64,000 nt of DNA from Streptomyces sp. NBC_01481 (GTDB lineage: Bacteria > Actinomycetota > Actinomycetes > Streptomycetales > Streptomycetaceae). The stretch is from positions 380,191-444,190 of the forward strand of contig NZ_JAPEPT010000007.1 of the NCBI RefSeq assembly GCF_026339995.1, read 5' to 3'. Positions 38,705 to 47,642 of this stretch are shown here, one piece after another (within the stretch, counting starts at the first letter, position 1; every line of letters begins with the position of its first letter). The translations under genes and the position numbers were made by a program. Below the pieces are notes generated by a model. It did no database searches. It was not told the DNA's origin and saw only the letters and a list, made by a program, of their open reading frames with translations.

Positions 38705-41638
38705 ATGCAGACCCAGCCGGATCACGCCTACCCCGATCACTGGGAGGCGGACGTGGTGCTGCGTGACGGCGGTACCGCGCGCATCAGGCCCATCACCACC
38801 GAGGACGCCGAGCGTCTGGTCAGCTTCTACGAACAGGTCTCCGACGAGTCGAAGTACTACCGGTTCTTCGCGCCGTACCCGCGGCTCTCCGCCAAGGACG
38901 TCCACCACTTCACCCATCACGACTATGTGGACCGGGTGGGTCTGGCGGTCACGGTCGGCGGCGAGTTCATCGCCACCGTCCGCTACGACCGCATCAACGC
39001 GGAGGGCCGCCCCGCGAGCTCCCACCCGTCTCCCACCACCACCCTTGCCGGAGGGCGCTCCGCGCCCGCCCCTCCCGTCTCCGACGAGGCGGAGGTCGCC
39101 TTCCTCGTCCAGGACGCGCACCAGGGGCGCGGTGTCGCCTCCACCCTCCTGGAGCACATCGCGGCGGTCGCCCGTGAGCGGGGCATCCGGCGCTTCGCCG
39201 CCGAGGTACTGCCCGCCAACAACAAGATGATCAAGGTGTTCCGGGACGCCGGGTACACACAGAAGCGCAGCTTCGAGGACGGCTCCGTCCATCTGACCCT
39301 CGACCTCGAACCGACCGCCGAGTCCCTCGCCGTCCAGCGCGGCCGCGAGCAGCGGGCGGAGGCGCGCTCCGTGCAGCGTCTGCTCGCACCGGGGTCGGTC
39401 GCCGTCGTCGGCGCCGGCCGCGCGCCGGGCGGCGTGGGTCGCACCGTGCTGCGCAACCTCCTGGAGGCCGGGTACGCGGGCCGTACGTACGCCGTGAACC
39501 GCGCCCTGTCCGAGGATCAGCGGGAGATCGACGGTGTCCCCGCCTTCCGGTCCGTGGGCGAGATCGGCGAGCCGGTCGACCTCGCGGTCGTCGCGGTACC
39601 CGCCGAGCGGGTGCCGGAAGCGGTCGCAGACTGCGGCGAGCACGGCGTCCAGGGTCTGGTCGTCCTCACCGCCGGATACGCCGAGAGTGGCGGGACGGGA
39701 CGCGAGCGGCAGCGCGAACTGGTGCGGCAGGCCCGTTCGTACGGCATGCGCATCATCGGCCCGAACTCCTTCGGCATCATCAGCACCGCGGAAGCCGTCC
39801 GGCTCAACGCCTCGCTCGCGCCGGACTCCCCGGCCCCCGGGCGCATCGGCCTGTTCACTCAGTCGGGCGCGATCGGCATCGCTCTGCTGGCGGGCCTCCA
39901 CCGGCGCGGCGCGGGACTCTCCTCCTTCATCTCGTCGGGCAACCGCGCGGATGTGTCGGGCAACGACTTTCTGCAGTACTGGTACGAGGACCCGGACACC
40001 GATGTCGTTCTGCTGTACCTCGAATCGATCGGCAACCCCCGCAAGTTCACCCGGCTCGCACGGCGTACGGCGGCGGTGAAACCGGTGGTCGTGGTCAAGG
40101 GCGCCCGCCACAGCGGCAGCGAGCCGCCGGGGCACGCGGTGCCGGTGACCCGGATCCCGGACGCCACGGTCGGCGCGCTGCTGCGCCAGGCGGGCGTGAT
40201 CCGCGTCGACACCGTCACCGAACTCGTCGACGTGGGCCTGCTGCTGGCCGGCCAGCCGTTGCCCGCAGGGCCGCGCGTGGCGATCCTCGGCAACTCCGAG
40301 TCCCTCGGGCTCCTCACGTACGACGCCTGCCTGACCGAGGGCCTGCGCCCGCAGCCGCCGCGCGACCTGACGACCGCGGCGACGCCAGTGGACTTCCGCG
40401 CGGCTCTGGCCGAGGCGCTGAAGGACGACGCGTGCGACGCAGTGGTGGTGACGGCCATCCCGTGGGTCGGCGAGAACGGCGTCACGGAGTCGGGCGACGG
40501 CGAGGTCCTGGCCGCGGCCCTGCGCGAGGCCTCGGACGCGTCCCCGGCGAAGCCGGTGGCGGTGGTCCATGTGGAGATGGGCGGCCTGGCGGAGGCGCTG
40601 GCGGCGGCGTCGAGCACGCGGACGGCGGAAGCGCCCGTCACCGCCACGACCACGACCGCTCCCGCCCCGCCCGCCACCGCTCCCGCGCCACCTCCGGCGC
40701 CGAACGCGCCACCCGTGTCCGCGGCCGCCCGCTACGGGGCCCCCGCCCCCGCGGCCGCCCCGCACGACTACCGCATCCCCGCCTACCCCGCCGCCGAGCG
40801 TGCTGTCCGTGCACTCTCCGAGGCCGTGAAGTACGCCCAGTGGCGCCGCGACGCCGCCGACCCCGGCAAGGTCCCCGAATACGAGGACATCGACGAGCCC
40901 GGCGCCGCCCGCCGGATCGAGGCGCTCCTCGGGGGGCACGACGACCCTCGCGCGCGCACGCTCGCCCCGGACGACGCCCGCGCGCTGCTGGGCCGGTACG
41001 GCATCGACGTCCGGCCCACCCTCCCGGCGCCGGGACCGGATGCCGCGGTTCACGCCGCCGGGCAGCTCGGCTATCCGGTGGCCCTCAAGACCACCGCCCC
41101 GCACCTGCGCCACCGCGCCGACCTCGGCGGCGTACGGCTCGATCTGGCCACCGAAGACCAACTGCGCCAGGCGTACCGGGAGCTGACCGAGACTTTCGGC
41201 AAGCCGGAAGAGCTGCAGCCCGTCGTCCAGGCGATGGCACCCCGCGGGGTGGACACCGTCGTCCGTGCCGCCATCGACCCCGCCGTCGGCGCCGTCCTCT
41301 CCTTCGGGCTCGCCGGTGCGGCTTCCGAGCTGCTCGGCGACACCGCGCACCGGCTCGTCCCCGCCACCGACCGTGACGCGGCCGAGTTGATCAGGGCCAT
41401 CCGGACCGCGCCCCTCCTCTTCGGCTGGCGCGGCTCCGCGCCCGTTGACACCCCCGCCCTGGAGGAGCTGCTGCTCCGGGTGTCACGACTGGTCGACGAC
41501 CACCCGGAAGTGGTCGGGATCAGCCTCGAACCGGTCGTTGTCGCTCAGCGAGGCCTTTCCGTGCTCGACGCCTCCGTACGCCTCGCGCCACCCCCCGCCC
41601 GCACTGACCTGGGCCCCCGCCGACTCCCCAGCTACTGA
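38705..41638 (+). CDS. patA: protein lysine acetyltransferase, GNAT plus acyl-CoA synthetase-like domains (Pat)
   Basis: The 977-residue protein has an N-terminal GNAT domain (about residues 15-210; acetyl-CoA loop QDAHQGRGVASTLLEHIA), then an NDP-forming acyl-CoA synthetase-like part: CoA-binding (SVAVVGAGRAPGGVG, 225 on), ligase domains (about 350-650), a Pro/Ala-rich linker (about 650-700) and an ATP-grasp domain to the end. GNAT-first order is the reverse of enterobacterial Pat and matches S. lividans PatA, which acetylates and inactivates acyl-CoA synthetases. Start ATG 38705 fits a leaderless transcript; GTG 38684 is an alternative. Confidence 0.88.
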   Translation: MQTQPDHAYPDHWEADVVLRDGGTARIRPITTEDAERLVSFYEQVSDESKYYRFFAPYPRLSAKDVHHFTHHDYVDRVGLAVTVGGEFIATVRYDRINAEGRPASSHPSPTTTLAGGRSAPAPPVSDEAEVAFLVQDAHQGRGVASTLLEHIAAVARERGIRRFAAEVLPANNKMIKVFRDAGYTQKRSFEDGSVHLTLDLEPTAESLAVQRGREQRAEARSVQRLLAPGSVAVVGAGRAPGGVGRTVLRNLLEAGYAGRTYAVNRALSEDQREIDGVPAFRSVGEIGEPVDLAVVAVPAERVPEAVADCGEHGVQGLVVLTAGYAESGGTGRERQRELVRQARSYGMRIIGPNSFGIISTAEAVRLNASLAPDSPAPGRIGLFTQSGAIGIALLAGLHRRGAGLSSFISSGNRADVSGNDFLQYWYEDPDTDVVLLYLESIGNPRKFTRLARRTAAVKPVVVVKGARHSGSEPPGHAVPVTRIPDATVGALLRQAGVIRVDTVTELVDVGLLLAGQPLPAGPRVAILGNSESLGLLTYDACLTEGLRPQPPRDLTTAATPVDFRAALAEALKDDACDAVVVTAIPWVGENGVTESGDGEVLAAALREASDASPAKPVAVVHVEMGGLAEALAAASSTRTAEAPVTATTTTAPAPPATAPAPPPAPNAPPVSAAARYGAPAPAAAPHDYRIPAYPAAERAVRALSEAVKYAQWRRDAADPGKVPEYEDIDEPGAARRIEALLGGHDDPRARTLAPDDARALLGRYGIDVRPTLPAPGPDAAVHAAGQLGYPVALKTTAPHLRHRADLGGVRLDLATEDQLRQAYRELTETFGKPEELQPVVQAMAPRGVDTVVRAAIDPAVGAVLSFGLAGAASELLGDTAHRLVPATDRDAAELIRAIRTAPLLFGWRGSAPVDTPALEELLLRVSRLVDDHPEVVGISLEPVVVAQRGLSVLDASVRLAPPPARTDLGPRRLPSY

Positions 41639-41662
41639 GCGCTCACCGGCCCTGCGGGCCCG

Positions 41663-41668
41663 TAGGAT
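41663..41668 (+). promoter_or_regulatory. -10 box of leaderless DUF5998 gene
   Basis: TAGGAT lies 7 nt before ATG 41676 and no ribosome-binding site is present, the common Streptomyces leaderless pattern. The overlapping ATG at 41667 falls inside this box and is therefore an unlikely start. Confidence 0.55.
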
Positions 41669-41675
41669 GGACCGC

Positions 41676-42260
41676 ATGGCGAAGACCGGTACGACGACCC
41701 AGGGGCTGCGCGCGGCGATCGAGCGCAGCGGCTATTACCCGGCCCTCGTGGCCGAGGCGGTGGAGGCCGCTGTCGGTGGCGAGCAGATCGCGTCGTACCT
41801 GGTGCACCAGGAGACGACGTTCGACGCCAACGAGGTGCGTCGCCATGTCACCGTCCTCGTCCTGACGGCCAACCGCTTCATCGTCAGCCACACCGACGAG
41901 CAGGCCGCCGACTCCAGCTCCCCGACGCCGTACGCCACGACCTCGACCGAATCGGTCAAGCTCGGCCGGATCTCCTCGGTCGTGGTCAGCCGTGTCGTCG
42001 CCAACCCCGAGTCGTACGCCCCCGGCACCCTGCCCCGCGAGGTCGTCCTCACCATCGGCTGGGGCGCGGTCTCCCGGATCGACCTGGAGCCCGCCGCCTG
42101 CGGCGATCCAAACTGCGACGCCGACCACGGCTACACAGGCAACTCCACCGCCGACGACCTGAGCCTGCGCGTCAGCGAGGCCGGCGACGGCACGGACGCG
42201 GTCCGCCAGACGCTGGCCTTCGCCCAGGCGCTCTCCGAAGCCACGGCAGCCACGCGCTGA
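41676..42260 (+). CDS. DUF5998 family protein
   Basis: The 194-residue actinobacterial protein of unknown function is conserved between patA and the phosphodiesterase gene. It has a soluble alpha/beta sequence with two Cys near CGDPNCDADHG. Its stop overlaps the next start (TGATG), so it is in an operon with the phosphodiesterase. No function is proposed. Confidence 0.85.
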   Translation: MAKTGTTTQGLRAAIERSGYYPALVAEAVEAAVGGEQIASYLVHQETTFDANEVRRHVTVLVLTANRFIVSHTDEQAADSSSPTPYATTSTESVKLGRISSVVVSRVVANPESYAPGTLPREVVLTIGWGAVSRIDLEPAACGDPNCDADHGYTGNSTADDLSLRVSEAGDGTDAVRQTLAFAQALSEATAATR

Positions 42261-43465
42261 TGCCTCAGTCCACAGCCCAGCCCGCGATCTGGCCCGACGA
42301 CCCGGTGCGGCTGGCCGTCGACACCGCACCCGTCCCCGAGTACGGCACCGGCTCGCTCGCCGATCTGCTGCCGACGCTCGCGGCGGGCCAGGGCGTACCG
42401 GGACTCGCCCACAGCATCCCCGAGCTCACCCCCGCCGACCGGAACTGCGTCTTCCTGATCGACGGACTCGGCTGGGAGCAGATCAAGAACCACCCCGACG
42501 AGGCCCCCTACCTCACCTCGCTGCTCGGCACCTCGCGCGGTGGCACGGGACGGCCCATCACCGTCGGCTTCCCCGCCACCACCGCCACCTCGCTGGCCTC
42601 CATCGGCACGGGTCTGCCGCCCGGAGCCCACGGCCTGCCCGGCTACACCGCGCGCAATCCGGACACCGGCGAGCTGATGAACCAGCTGCGCTGGAAGCCA
42701 TGGACACAGCCGCGCGTCTGGCAGCCGTACCCCACTGTTTTCCAGCTCGCCGACGAGGCGGGCGTCCACACCGCCCAGGTGTCCTCGCCGACCTTCGAGC
42801 ACACCCCGCTCACCAAGATCGCACTCAGCGGCGGCAGTTTCCTCGGCAGGCTCACCGGCGAGGAGCGCATGGACCTCGCGGCCGAGCAACTGGCCATGGG
42901 GGACCGCTCGTTGGTCTACACGTACTACAGCGAAGTCGACGGCAAGGGCCATCGCTTCGGTGTCGACTCCGACGCCTGGCGCGGCCAGCTGATGTACGTC
43001 GACCGCTTGGCGCAGCGCCTCGCAGAGCAACTGCCGCCGCGCACCGCGCTGTATGTCACCGCCGACCACGGCATGATCGACATCCCCTTCGACGAGCAGT
43101 CGCGCATCGACTTCGACGAGGACTGGGAACTGCGCGCCGGAGTCGCCCTGCTGGGCGGCGAGGGCCGGGCCCGCCATGTCTACGCCGTCCCCGGCGCCGA
43201 GTCCGACGTGCTCGCCGTCTGGCGCGAGGTGCTCGGCGAGCAGTTCTGGGTGGCGAGCCGGGACGAGGCGATCGCGGCCGGCTGGTTCGGCGCCAGGGTC
43301 GACGAGCGGGTGTACGGACGGATCGGCGACGTCGTCGCGGCGGCCCACGACGACGTGGTGATCACCGCGTCCGTCAACGAGCCCCACGAGTCGGCGATGG
43401 TCGGGATGCACGGCTCCATGACCCCCGTCGAGCAGCTCGTACCGCTCTTCGAAGTACGCTCCTGA
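42260..43465 (+). CDS. alkaline-phosphatase-superfamily phosphodiesterase
   Basis: The 401-residue protein has the nucleotide pyrophosphatase/phosphodiesterase signature: first metal Asp in CVFLIDGLGW, nucleophile Thr in FPATTATSLASIGTG, and later metal ligands in TADHGMID and GMHGSM. No signal peptide is seen, so it is probably cytoplasmic. Substrate is unknown (nucleotides or phosphodiesters). It overlaps DUF5998 and lies 45 nt before tdk. Confidence 0.88.
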   Translation: MPQSTAQPAIWPDDPVRLAVDTAPVPEYGTGSLADLLPTLAAGQGVPGLAHSIPELTPADRNCVFLIDGLGWEQIKNHPDEAPYLTSLLGTSRGGTGRPITVGFPATTATSLASIGTGLPPGAHGLPGYTARNPDTGELMNQLRWKPWTQPRVWQPYPTVFQLADEAGVHTAQVSSPTFEHTPLTKIALSGGSFLGRLTGEERMDLAAEQLAMGDRSLVYTYYSEVDGKGHRFGVDSDAWRGQLMYVDRLAQRLAEQLPPRTALYVTADHGMIDIPFDEQSRIDFDEDWELRAGVALLGGEGRARHVYAVPGAESDVLAVWREVLGEQFWVASRDEAIAAGWFGARVDERVYGRIGDVVAAAHDDVVITASVNEPHESAMVGMHGSMTPVEQLVPLFEVRS

Positions 43466-43510
43466 CCGTCCCTCCCTCCCCGCACAGCCCCGAAAGGTCC
43501 TCAACTCCCC

Positions 43511-44161
43511 ATGCCCGAGCTGGTGTTCTTCTCCGGAACGATGGACTGCGGAAAGAGCACCCTCGCTCTTCAGATCGAGCACAACCGGTCCACGCGCGGG
43601 CTCCAGGGCATGATCTTCACGCGCGACGACCGGGCGGGCGAGGGCAAGCTCTCCTCCCGGCTCGGCCTGGTCACCGACGCGGTCGAGGCCGCCGAGGGCT
43701 TCGACTTCTACGCGTATCTCGTCGCCCATCTCTCCCAGGGCGGGCGCTGCGACTACGTGATCGCCGACGAGGCGCAGTTCCTCGCGCCCGAGCAGATCGA
43801 CCAGCTCGCCCGCGTCGTCGACGACCTCGAACTGGATGTCTTCGCGTTCGGCATCACCACCGACTTCCGCTCCAAGCTCTTTCCGGGCTCGCAGCGGCTC
43901 GTCGAGCTCGCGGACCGGGTCGAGGTGCTCCAGGTCGAGGCGCTGTGCTGGTGCGGCGCACGGGCCACGCACAACGCCCGTACGGTGGGCGGGGTGATGA
44001 TCGTCGAAGGCGCCCAGGTCGTTGTCGGGGACGTCAACCAGTCGCCGGACGAGATCGGTTACGAGGTGCTGTGCCGGCGCCATCACCGGCGGCGGATGAC
44101 GGCGGCCACCGCTCGTGCCGCCGCCCTCTCGCCGGACGTCCTGCCGGTGGAAGTCACCTAG
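43511..44161 (+). CDS. tdk: thymidine kinase
   Basis: The 216-residue type II thymidine kinase salvages thymidine to dTMP. P-loop GTMDCGKST, DEAQFL (Walker B with the catalytic Glu), a lasso loop (ATHNARTVGG) and zinc Cys residues (CWCGARA; CRRHH) are all present. AAAGG-like sequence precedes ATG 43511. Its last 88 residues lie in a ~280-bp segment repeated 15.3 kb downstream, so the 3' half was probably supplied by the island. Confidence 0.95.
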   Translation: MPELVFFSGTMDCGKSTLALQIEHNRSTRGLQGMIFTRDDRAGEGKLSSRLGLVTDAVEAAEGFDFYAYLVAHLSQGGRCDYVIADEAQFLAPEQIDQLARVVDDLELDVFAFGITTDFRSKLFPGSQRLVELADRVEVLQVEALCWCGARATHNARTVGGVMIVEGAQVVVGDVNQSPDEIGYEVLCRRHHRRRMTAATARAAALSPDVLPVEVT

Positions 44162-44174
44162 CCAGGTCGGCGGG
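43895..44174 (+). repeat. direct repeat, left copy (tdk 3' end)
   Basis: 280 bp covering tdk codons 129-216, the stop and 13 nt beyond recur at 59244-59520. I count six substitutions and one 3-nt indel, giving about 98% identity. Sequence similarity stops abruptly at both ends. Confidence 0.95.
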
Positions 44175-44300
44175 GGTCATCCGCACCACCGCCACCAACC
44201 CCAACGGGCGTGGACCACACAGGGGTTACTCCCCGGTTGCGGGAACGGAGGTCCCGTCCCACACGTCTCAGAAGGAGAGTCGAGTGACGGGGGACCGAGC

Positions 44301-44957
44301 ATGACGGTGACACTGGGCGAGGAGATCACGTTGCTGTCGCTGGACGACGACTCGGGGGTGGCGCGCGAACGGCAGGCCTGCCAGTGGGCGGTAGCGGGTG
44401 GGATCGTCCTCGAGCTCGTTCTGTCCGGTCGCCTGTCCGTGGACCGCGGACGGATCGCGGTGGTCGACACGGCGTCGACGGGGGTCCGGTTGCTCGACGA
44501 CCGGCTCAGGATGATCGATGCCTGGGCGGCGGGGAAGAGCAAGCCGCCCAAGGTGACGGAGTGGCTGACCAAGGACCACCGCAAGGTTCTGGACGCCACC
44601 CTCGAAAGCCTCAGGGAGCGCGGCCTGGTCAGCCAGGAAGAGCGCAAGCTACTGGGGCTGTTCCCGGTGCGGCGGTTTCCTGAGGCGGATGGCACGGTCG
44701 AGCGCGAACTGCGCGGGCGGCTTGAGGGATTGGTCCTGCGGCATGGGGAGCCCGACGACCGCTCGGCCGGCCTCATCGCACTGCTTCACGGCGCCAAGCT
44801 GCACCGCCTGGCCTTCCCCGACCTGCCGCGCAAAGAGGTCTCTCCGCGAATGCGGGAGATCGCCGAGGGGCAATGGGCGGGGGAGAGCGTGCGCAAGGCG
44901 ATCCAGGACATGCAGGCGGCGATGTCCGCGGTCGCCCTGGTCACCATGAGGAGCTGA
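44301..44957 (+). CDS. GPP34 (GOLPH3-like) family protein
   Basis: The 218-residue protein fits the GPP34 domain: TLGEEITLLSLDDDSG start, a helical core (VLELVLSGRLSV; VLDATLESLRERGLVS) and C-terminal FPVRRFPEADG and ALLHGAKLHRLAF blocks. In eukaryotes GPP34 binds PI4P at the Golgi; in actinobacteria its role is unknown. A strong GAAGGAG site 14 nt further upstream serves a six-codon frame (GTG 44284) whose stop overlaps this ATG (ATGA at 44301-44304), which may couple translation. Confidence 0.85.
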   Translation: MTVTLGEEITLLSLDDDSGVARERQACQWAVAGGIVLELVLSGRLSVDRGRIAVVDTASTGVRLLDDRLRMIDAWAAGKSKPPKVTEWLTKDHRKVLDATLESLRERGLVSQEERKLLGLFPVRRFPEADGTVERELRGRLEGLVLRHGEPDDRSAGLIALLHGAKLHRLAFPDLPRKEVSPRMREIAEGQWAGESVRKAIQDMQAAMSAVALVTMRS

Positions 44958-45031
44958 TCGGCTAAGCCCCATCGGTGCATCGGCCGGATATCGCCCGGAG
45001 TATCAGGTCGAGGCCGGTCTGGCGATGCCCG

Positions 45032-45214
45032 TCACTGAAGGTCTTCCAAAGGAGCCTTGTCGGCGGACTCGCGGATTTTCGCGAGGAGTTCCTCGTCGCT
45101 CAATTCAGGGCGCGGGGCCGGAGCTGAGCCGAGGAGTGTGTGCAGGGCGTCGCGGAGTGATTCGGAAGCGTCCCATTCGCATTCCGAAGCGTGATCTCGC
45201 CCAGATTCACTCAT
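45032..45214 (-). CDS. small acidic hypothetical protein
   Basis: A 60-residue acidic, Cys-poor frame (ends ELSDEELLAKIRESADKAPL) starts at ATG 45214 with GGGATTGAG upstream as a weak ribosome-binding site. Codon third positions are less GC-rich than in core genes. No family recognised. It lies in an otherwise empty 488-nt stretch between the GPP34 and sigma genes; the rest (45215-45445) shows nothing I can name. Confidence 0.4.
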   Translation of the reverse strand: MSESGRDHASECEWDASESLRDALHTLLGSAPAPRPELSDEELLAKIRESADKAPLEDLQ

Positions 45215-45445
45215 GACTCAATCCCATGGAGAAAAAGGTGCCGAACAGGTTGGCCTCACAAAGCATATGCGGAGCTGGCCGAGCGTCACTTGCACCCTGA
45301 GCAGGTTTCCTGCGGTTGTCTCCCGGCGGAAGCCTGAGTGGACGCTGCTGCCTGCATCTGGTTCAGAGTGCCGGGTCGCCGGTCCTTTGGCAAGGGTGAC
45401 CCTCGCGGACGCCCCGTGGCCGGCGCCCCGGCACTCGTAGTTCAG

Positions 45446-45970
45446 TCAATCCTCCCGTCGAGGCGCGCTGAGCACGCCGATCCGCTCCCGCAGGATCCGC
45501 AGCGCTCTGGAGGTGGAACTGCGGACCGTCGCGGCCGAGCAGTCCATGATCCGCGCGACCTCTTCGATGCTGAGGTCCTCCCAGTAGCGTAGGTAGACGA
45601 GACTGCGCTGCCGGGCCGAGAGGGTCGACAGCGCCTTGAGCAGGATCATCCTGTCCCCGACCCGGGTCATCTCCTCAGCCGCGGGCTCGGGTTCGGGTAA
45701 CGAGCCCTGCAACAGTTCGCGGGTCCAGCGATGCCTGCGCCGTTCGTCGATGAAGAGCCGCACCATCACGGTGCGGGTGTAGGCGGACAGTGCGTCGTGG
45801 CGATCCAGCCGCTCCCAGCTCCGGTAGACGGTGATCAGTGTCTGCTGTACGAGATCGTCGGCCGCGAACCAGTCCCCTACCAGTACGAATGCCTTACGTC
45901 TGAGTGCTGGTCGAGCACCTACGACGTAGCGTGCGAAGCGTTCCTCGTGCGCCTCATCCAATCGGTTCAT
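45446..45970 (-). CDS. ECF sigma factor, SigE family
   Basis: The 174-residue extracytoplasmic-function sigma factor has region 2 (ERFARYVVGARPALRRKAFV; DDLVQQTLITVYRSW) and region 4 (LSARQRSLVYLRYWEDLSIE, then DCSAATVRSSTSRALRIL). It resembles the actinobacterial SigE-like group (SigE70). No anti-sigma gene is adjacent. It is divergent from the YcaO gene and may control the RiPP cluster; that is inference. ATG 45970 fits the usual N-terminus; the frame extends 41 codons upstream without family support. Confidence 0.85.
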   Translation of the reverse strand: MNRLDEAHEERFARYVVGARPALRRKAFVLVGDWFAADDLVQQTLITVYRSWERLDRHDALSAYTRTVMVRLFIDERRRHRWTRELLQGSLPEPEPAAEEMTRVGDRMILLKALSTLSARQRSLVYLRYWEDLSIEEVARIMDCSAATVRSSTSRALRILRERIGVLSAPRRED

Positions 45971-46039
45971 CCCCGTTCGAAATTTCTTCGCCCCGCCGAA
46001 CAGCGTCCCGGCCTGTCCACCACGTGTAGAGGGTGGGAA

Positions 46040-46063
46040 CGGTTCGCCACAAGTCGCGAACCG
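46040..46063. promoter_or_regulatory. inverted repeat in the sigma/YcaO divergent region
   Basis: CGGTTCGC and GCGAACCG form a perfect 8-bp dyad with an 8-nt spacer, about 70 nt upstream of the sigma gene start. It could be an operator. No ECF -35/-10 pair was identified with confidence in the 308-nt gap 45971-46278. Confidence 0.4.
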
Positions 46064-46121
46064 GGCCGCGTGACGCTCAACGGAGTCAAACACGTCATCT
46101 GCTCTCCCGCTAGTGGCTCAA

Positions 46122-46137
46122 TGCAACATGCGTTGCA
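46122..46137. promoter_or_regulatory. palindrome upstream of the RiPP cluster
   Basis: TGCAAC-ATGC-GTTGCA is a perfect 16-bp dyad 142 nt before the YcaO start and 152 nt before the divergent sigma start. Its central position suits an operator controlling either operon. The binding protein is unknown. Confidence 0.45.
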
Positions 46138-46278
46138 GATGTTCCAGGCCCCATGGTGCGAAGCGGAGTTGCACCGTCCAGGACAAGGGATTTCTCTTTT
46201 GCGGTCTCAACGGATGCGAATTGGAAGGGGTCTCGGCTGCGACCCGGCCGGATTTCCGATCATCGAGGAGGGCGAGGA

Positions 46279-47634
46279 ATGAGGACGCTCCAGGCGACAC
46301 CCCAGGGCGCCGCGGTGCCCGAGTCCCTGCGCCGGATCGGAAAGCTGGTGTCGCCGTACGGGCTTGTGTCCCGGCTCACCTGGCTGCCCGTCACCGAGGG
46401 GGAGCCGGATTTCGCGGTCTTCTCCGGATCGCTGGGCGACCCGGGAGCGGTTCTCGCCGCGCACGGGGAGTGGAAGCACGACGCCTCCTCGGGCAACTTC
46501 GACGGGGCAGGCGGAGCGCTGGACAGCGAGACGGCGGCGCACCTCGCGGCCGCCGAATCGTTGGAGCGGTACTCCTCGTGCGCCTGGTCCCCGCAGGACA
46601 TGATCTGGGCGACCGCCGAGGAACTCGGCGACGACGCCATCCCGCCCTGGGAGTGGCCGAACCTCTCACCGGCCGAACTGGCCGACCCCCGCTGCGGTCT
46701 GGTGCCCACCGACCGGCGGATGCCGCTGCGCTGGGTCGAGGGCTGGTCCCTCGCCCGCGGCCGGAAGGTGTACGTACCGGCCGTCCAGGTCTATCTGAAG
46801 TGCTCACCGGAGTCGGCAGCCGAGCGCTACGTGCACCCGGTCTCCACAGGCTGCGCAACCCACGCCGACCCGCTGGCCGCCATAGCCAACGGTCTGATGG
46901 AAGTCGTCGAACGGGACTCCATTGCCCTGACATGGCTTCAGCGCCTCCGGCTGCCCCGGCTGGAGTTCGCACTCGACGATCTGGCCCCCGAGCACCGCGC
47001 GTTCGTCGAACGGGCGGCCAGCGAGAACATCCGCACCCTGCTCTTCGACGCCACGACGGACGTTGGCATCCCCGTCATCTACGGGGTGCAGCTCGCAGAC
47101 CACGACCGCGATCTCGCCCAACTCGTCGTCGCCACCTGCGACACCGACCCGGGCAAGGCCATCGCCAAGCTGCACCGCGAGGCCGCCTCGCTGCGCATCG
47201 CGCTCCGCTCCCACGCGAGCCGGCACACGAACCCGGACGACCCGCAGGACATCGTCAGCGTGATCGGTGGCGCGCTCCTCGCCGGGAAGCCCGACCAGCG
47301 CCATCGGTTCGACTTCCTGCTGGAGGGCGAGCGCCCCGTGCGGGCCTTCGCCGACCTGCCGCGCCCCGCAGAGGGAGCGGAGGAGCTGCCATGGCTGCTG
47401 GAGCGGCTGTCCAAGGCCGGCTGCGAGGTCGTGGTCGTCGACATCACGACCGACGAGGCCCGCCAGGTGGGCGCGACCGTCGTACGGGTCATGGTGCCGC
47501 AGTTGATGCCGCTCTCCTTCGCCCACCGGGCCCGCTACCTCGCCCACCCCCGCCTTTATGAGGCTCCTCGCGCCATGGGCCACCCCGTGCGCGACGAGGA
47601 CGGCATCAATCCCAATCCGCAGCCCTTCGCGTGA
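46279..47634 (+). CDS. YcaO cyclodehydratase of azole-type RiPP (TOMM)
   Basis: The 451-residue YcaO-domain protein activates peptide backbone amides with ATP to turn Cys, Ser or Thr into azolines. The YcaO nucleotide-binding pattern is visible (ESLERYSS; NGLMEVVERDS; later HREAASLRIALRS). The C-terminus is Pro-rich, ending NPNPQPFA, recalling the PxPxP tail of azole-forming YcaO proteins. GAGGAGGGCGAGGA precedes ATG 46279. It is the first gene of a tightly packed operon and divergent from the ECF sigma gene. YcaO proteins can also make thioamides or amidines, but the adjacent E1-like and dehydrogenase genes support azoles. Confidence 0.9.
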   Translation: MRTLQATPQGAAVPESLRRIGKLVSPYGLVSRLTWLPVTEGEPDFAVFSGSLGDPGAVLAAHGEWKHDASSGNFDGAGGALDSETAAHLAAAESLERYSSCAWSPQDMIWATAEELGDDAIPPWEWPNLSPAELADPRCGLVPTDRRMPLRWVEGWSLARGRKVYVPAVQVYLKCSPESAAERYVHPVSTGCATHADPLAAIANGLMEVVERDSIALTWLQRLRLPRLEFALDDLAPEHRAFVERAASENIRTLLFDATTDVGIPVIYGVQLADHDRDLAQLVVATCDTDPGKAIAKLHREAASLRIALRSHASRHTNPDDPQDIVSVIGGALLAGKPDQRHRFDFLLEGERPVRAFADLPRPAEGAEELPWLLERLSKAGCEVVVVDITTDEARQVGATVVRVMVPQLMPLSFAHRARYLAHPRLYEAPRAMGHPVRDEDGINPNPQPFA

Positions 47635-47642
47635 GGTGGGTC

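Noticed and set aside
38699..41350. 883-codon minus-strand open frame opposite patA
   Set aside because: Arg/Gly/Asp-rich antisense artefact of third-position GC bias; no domain pattern.
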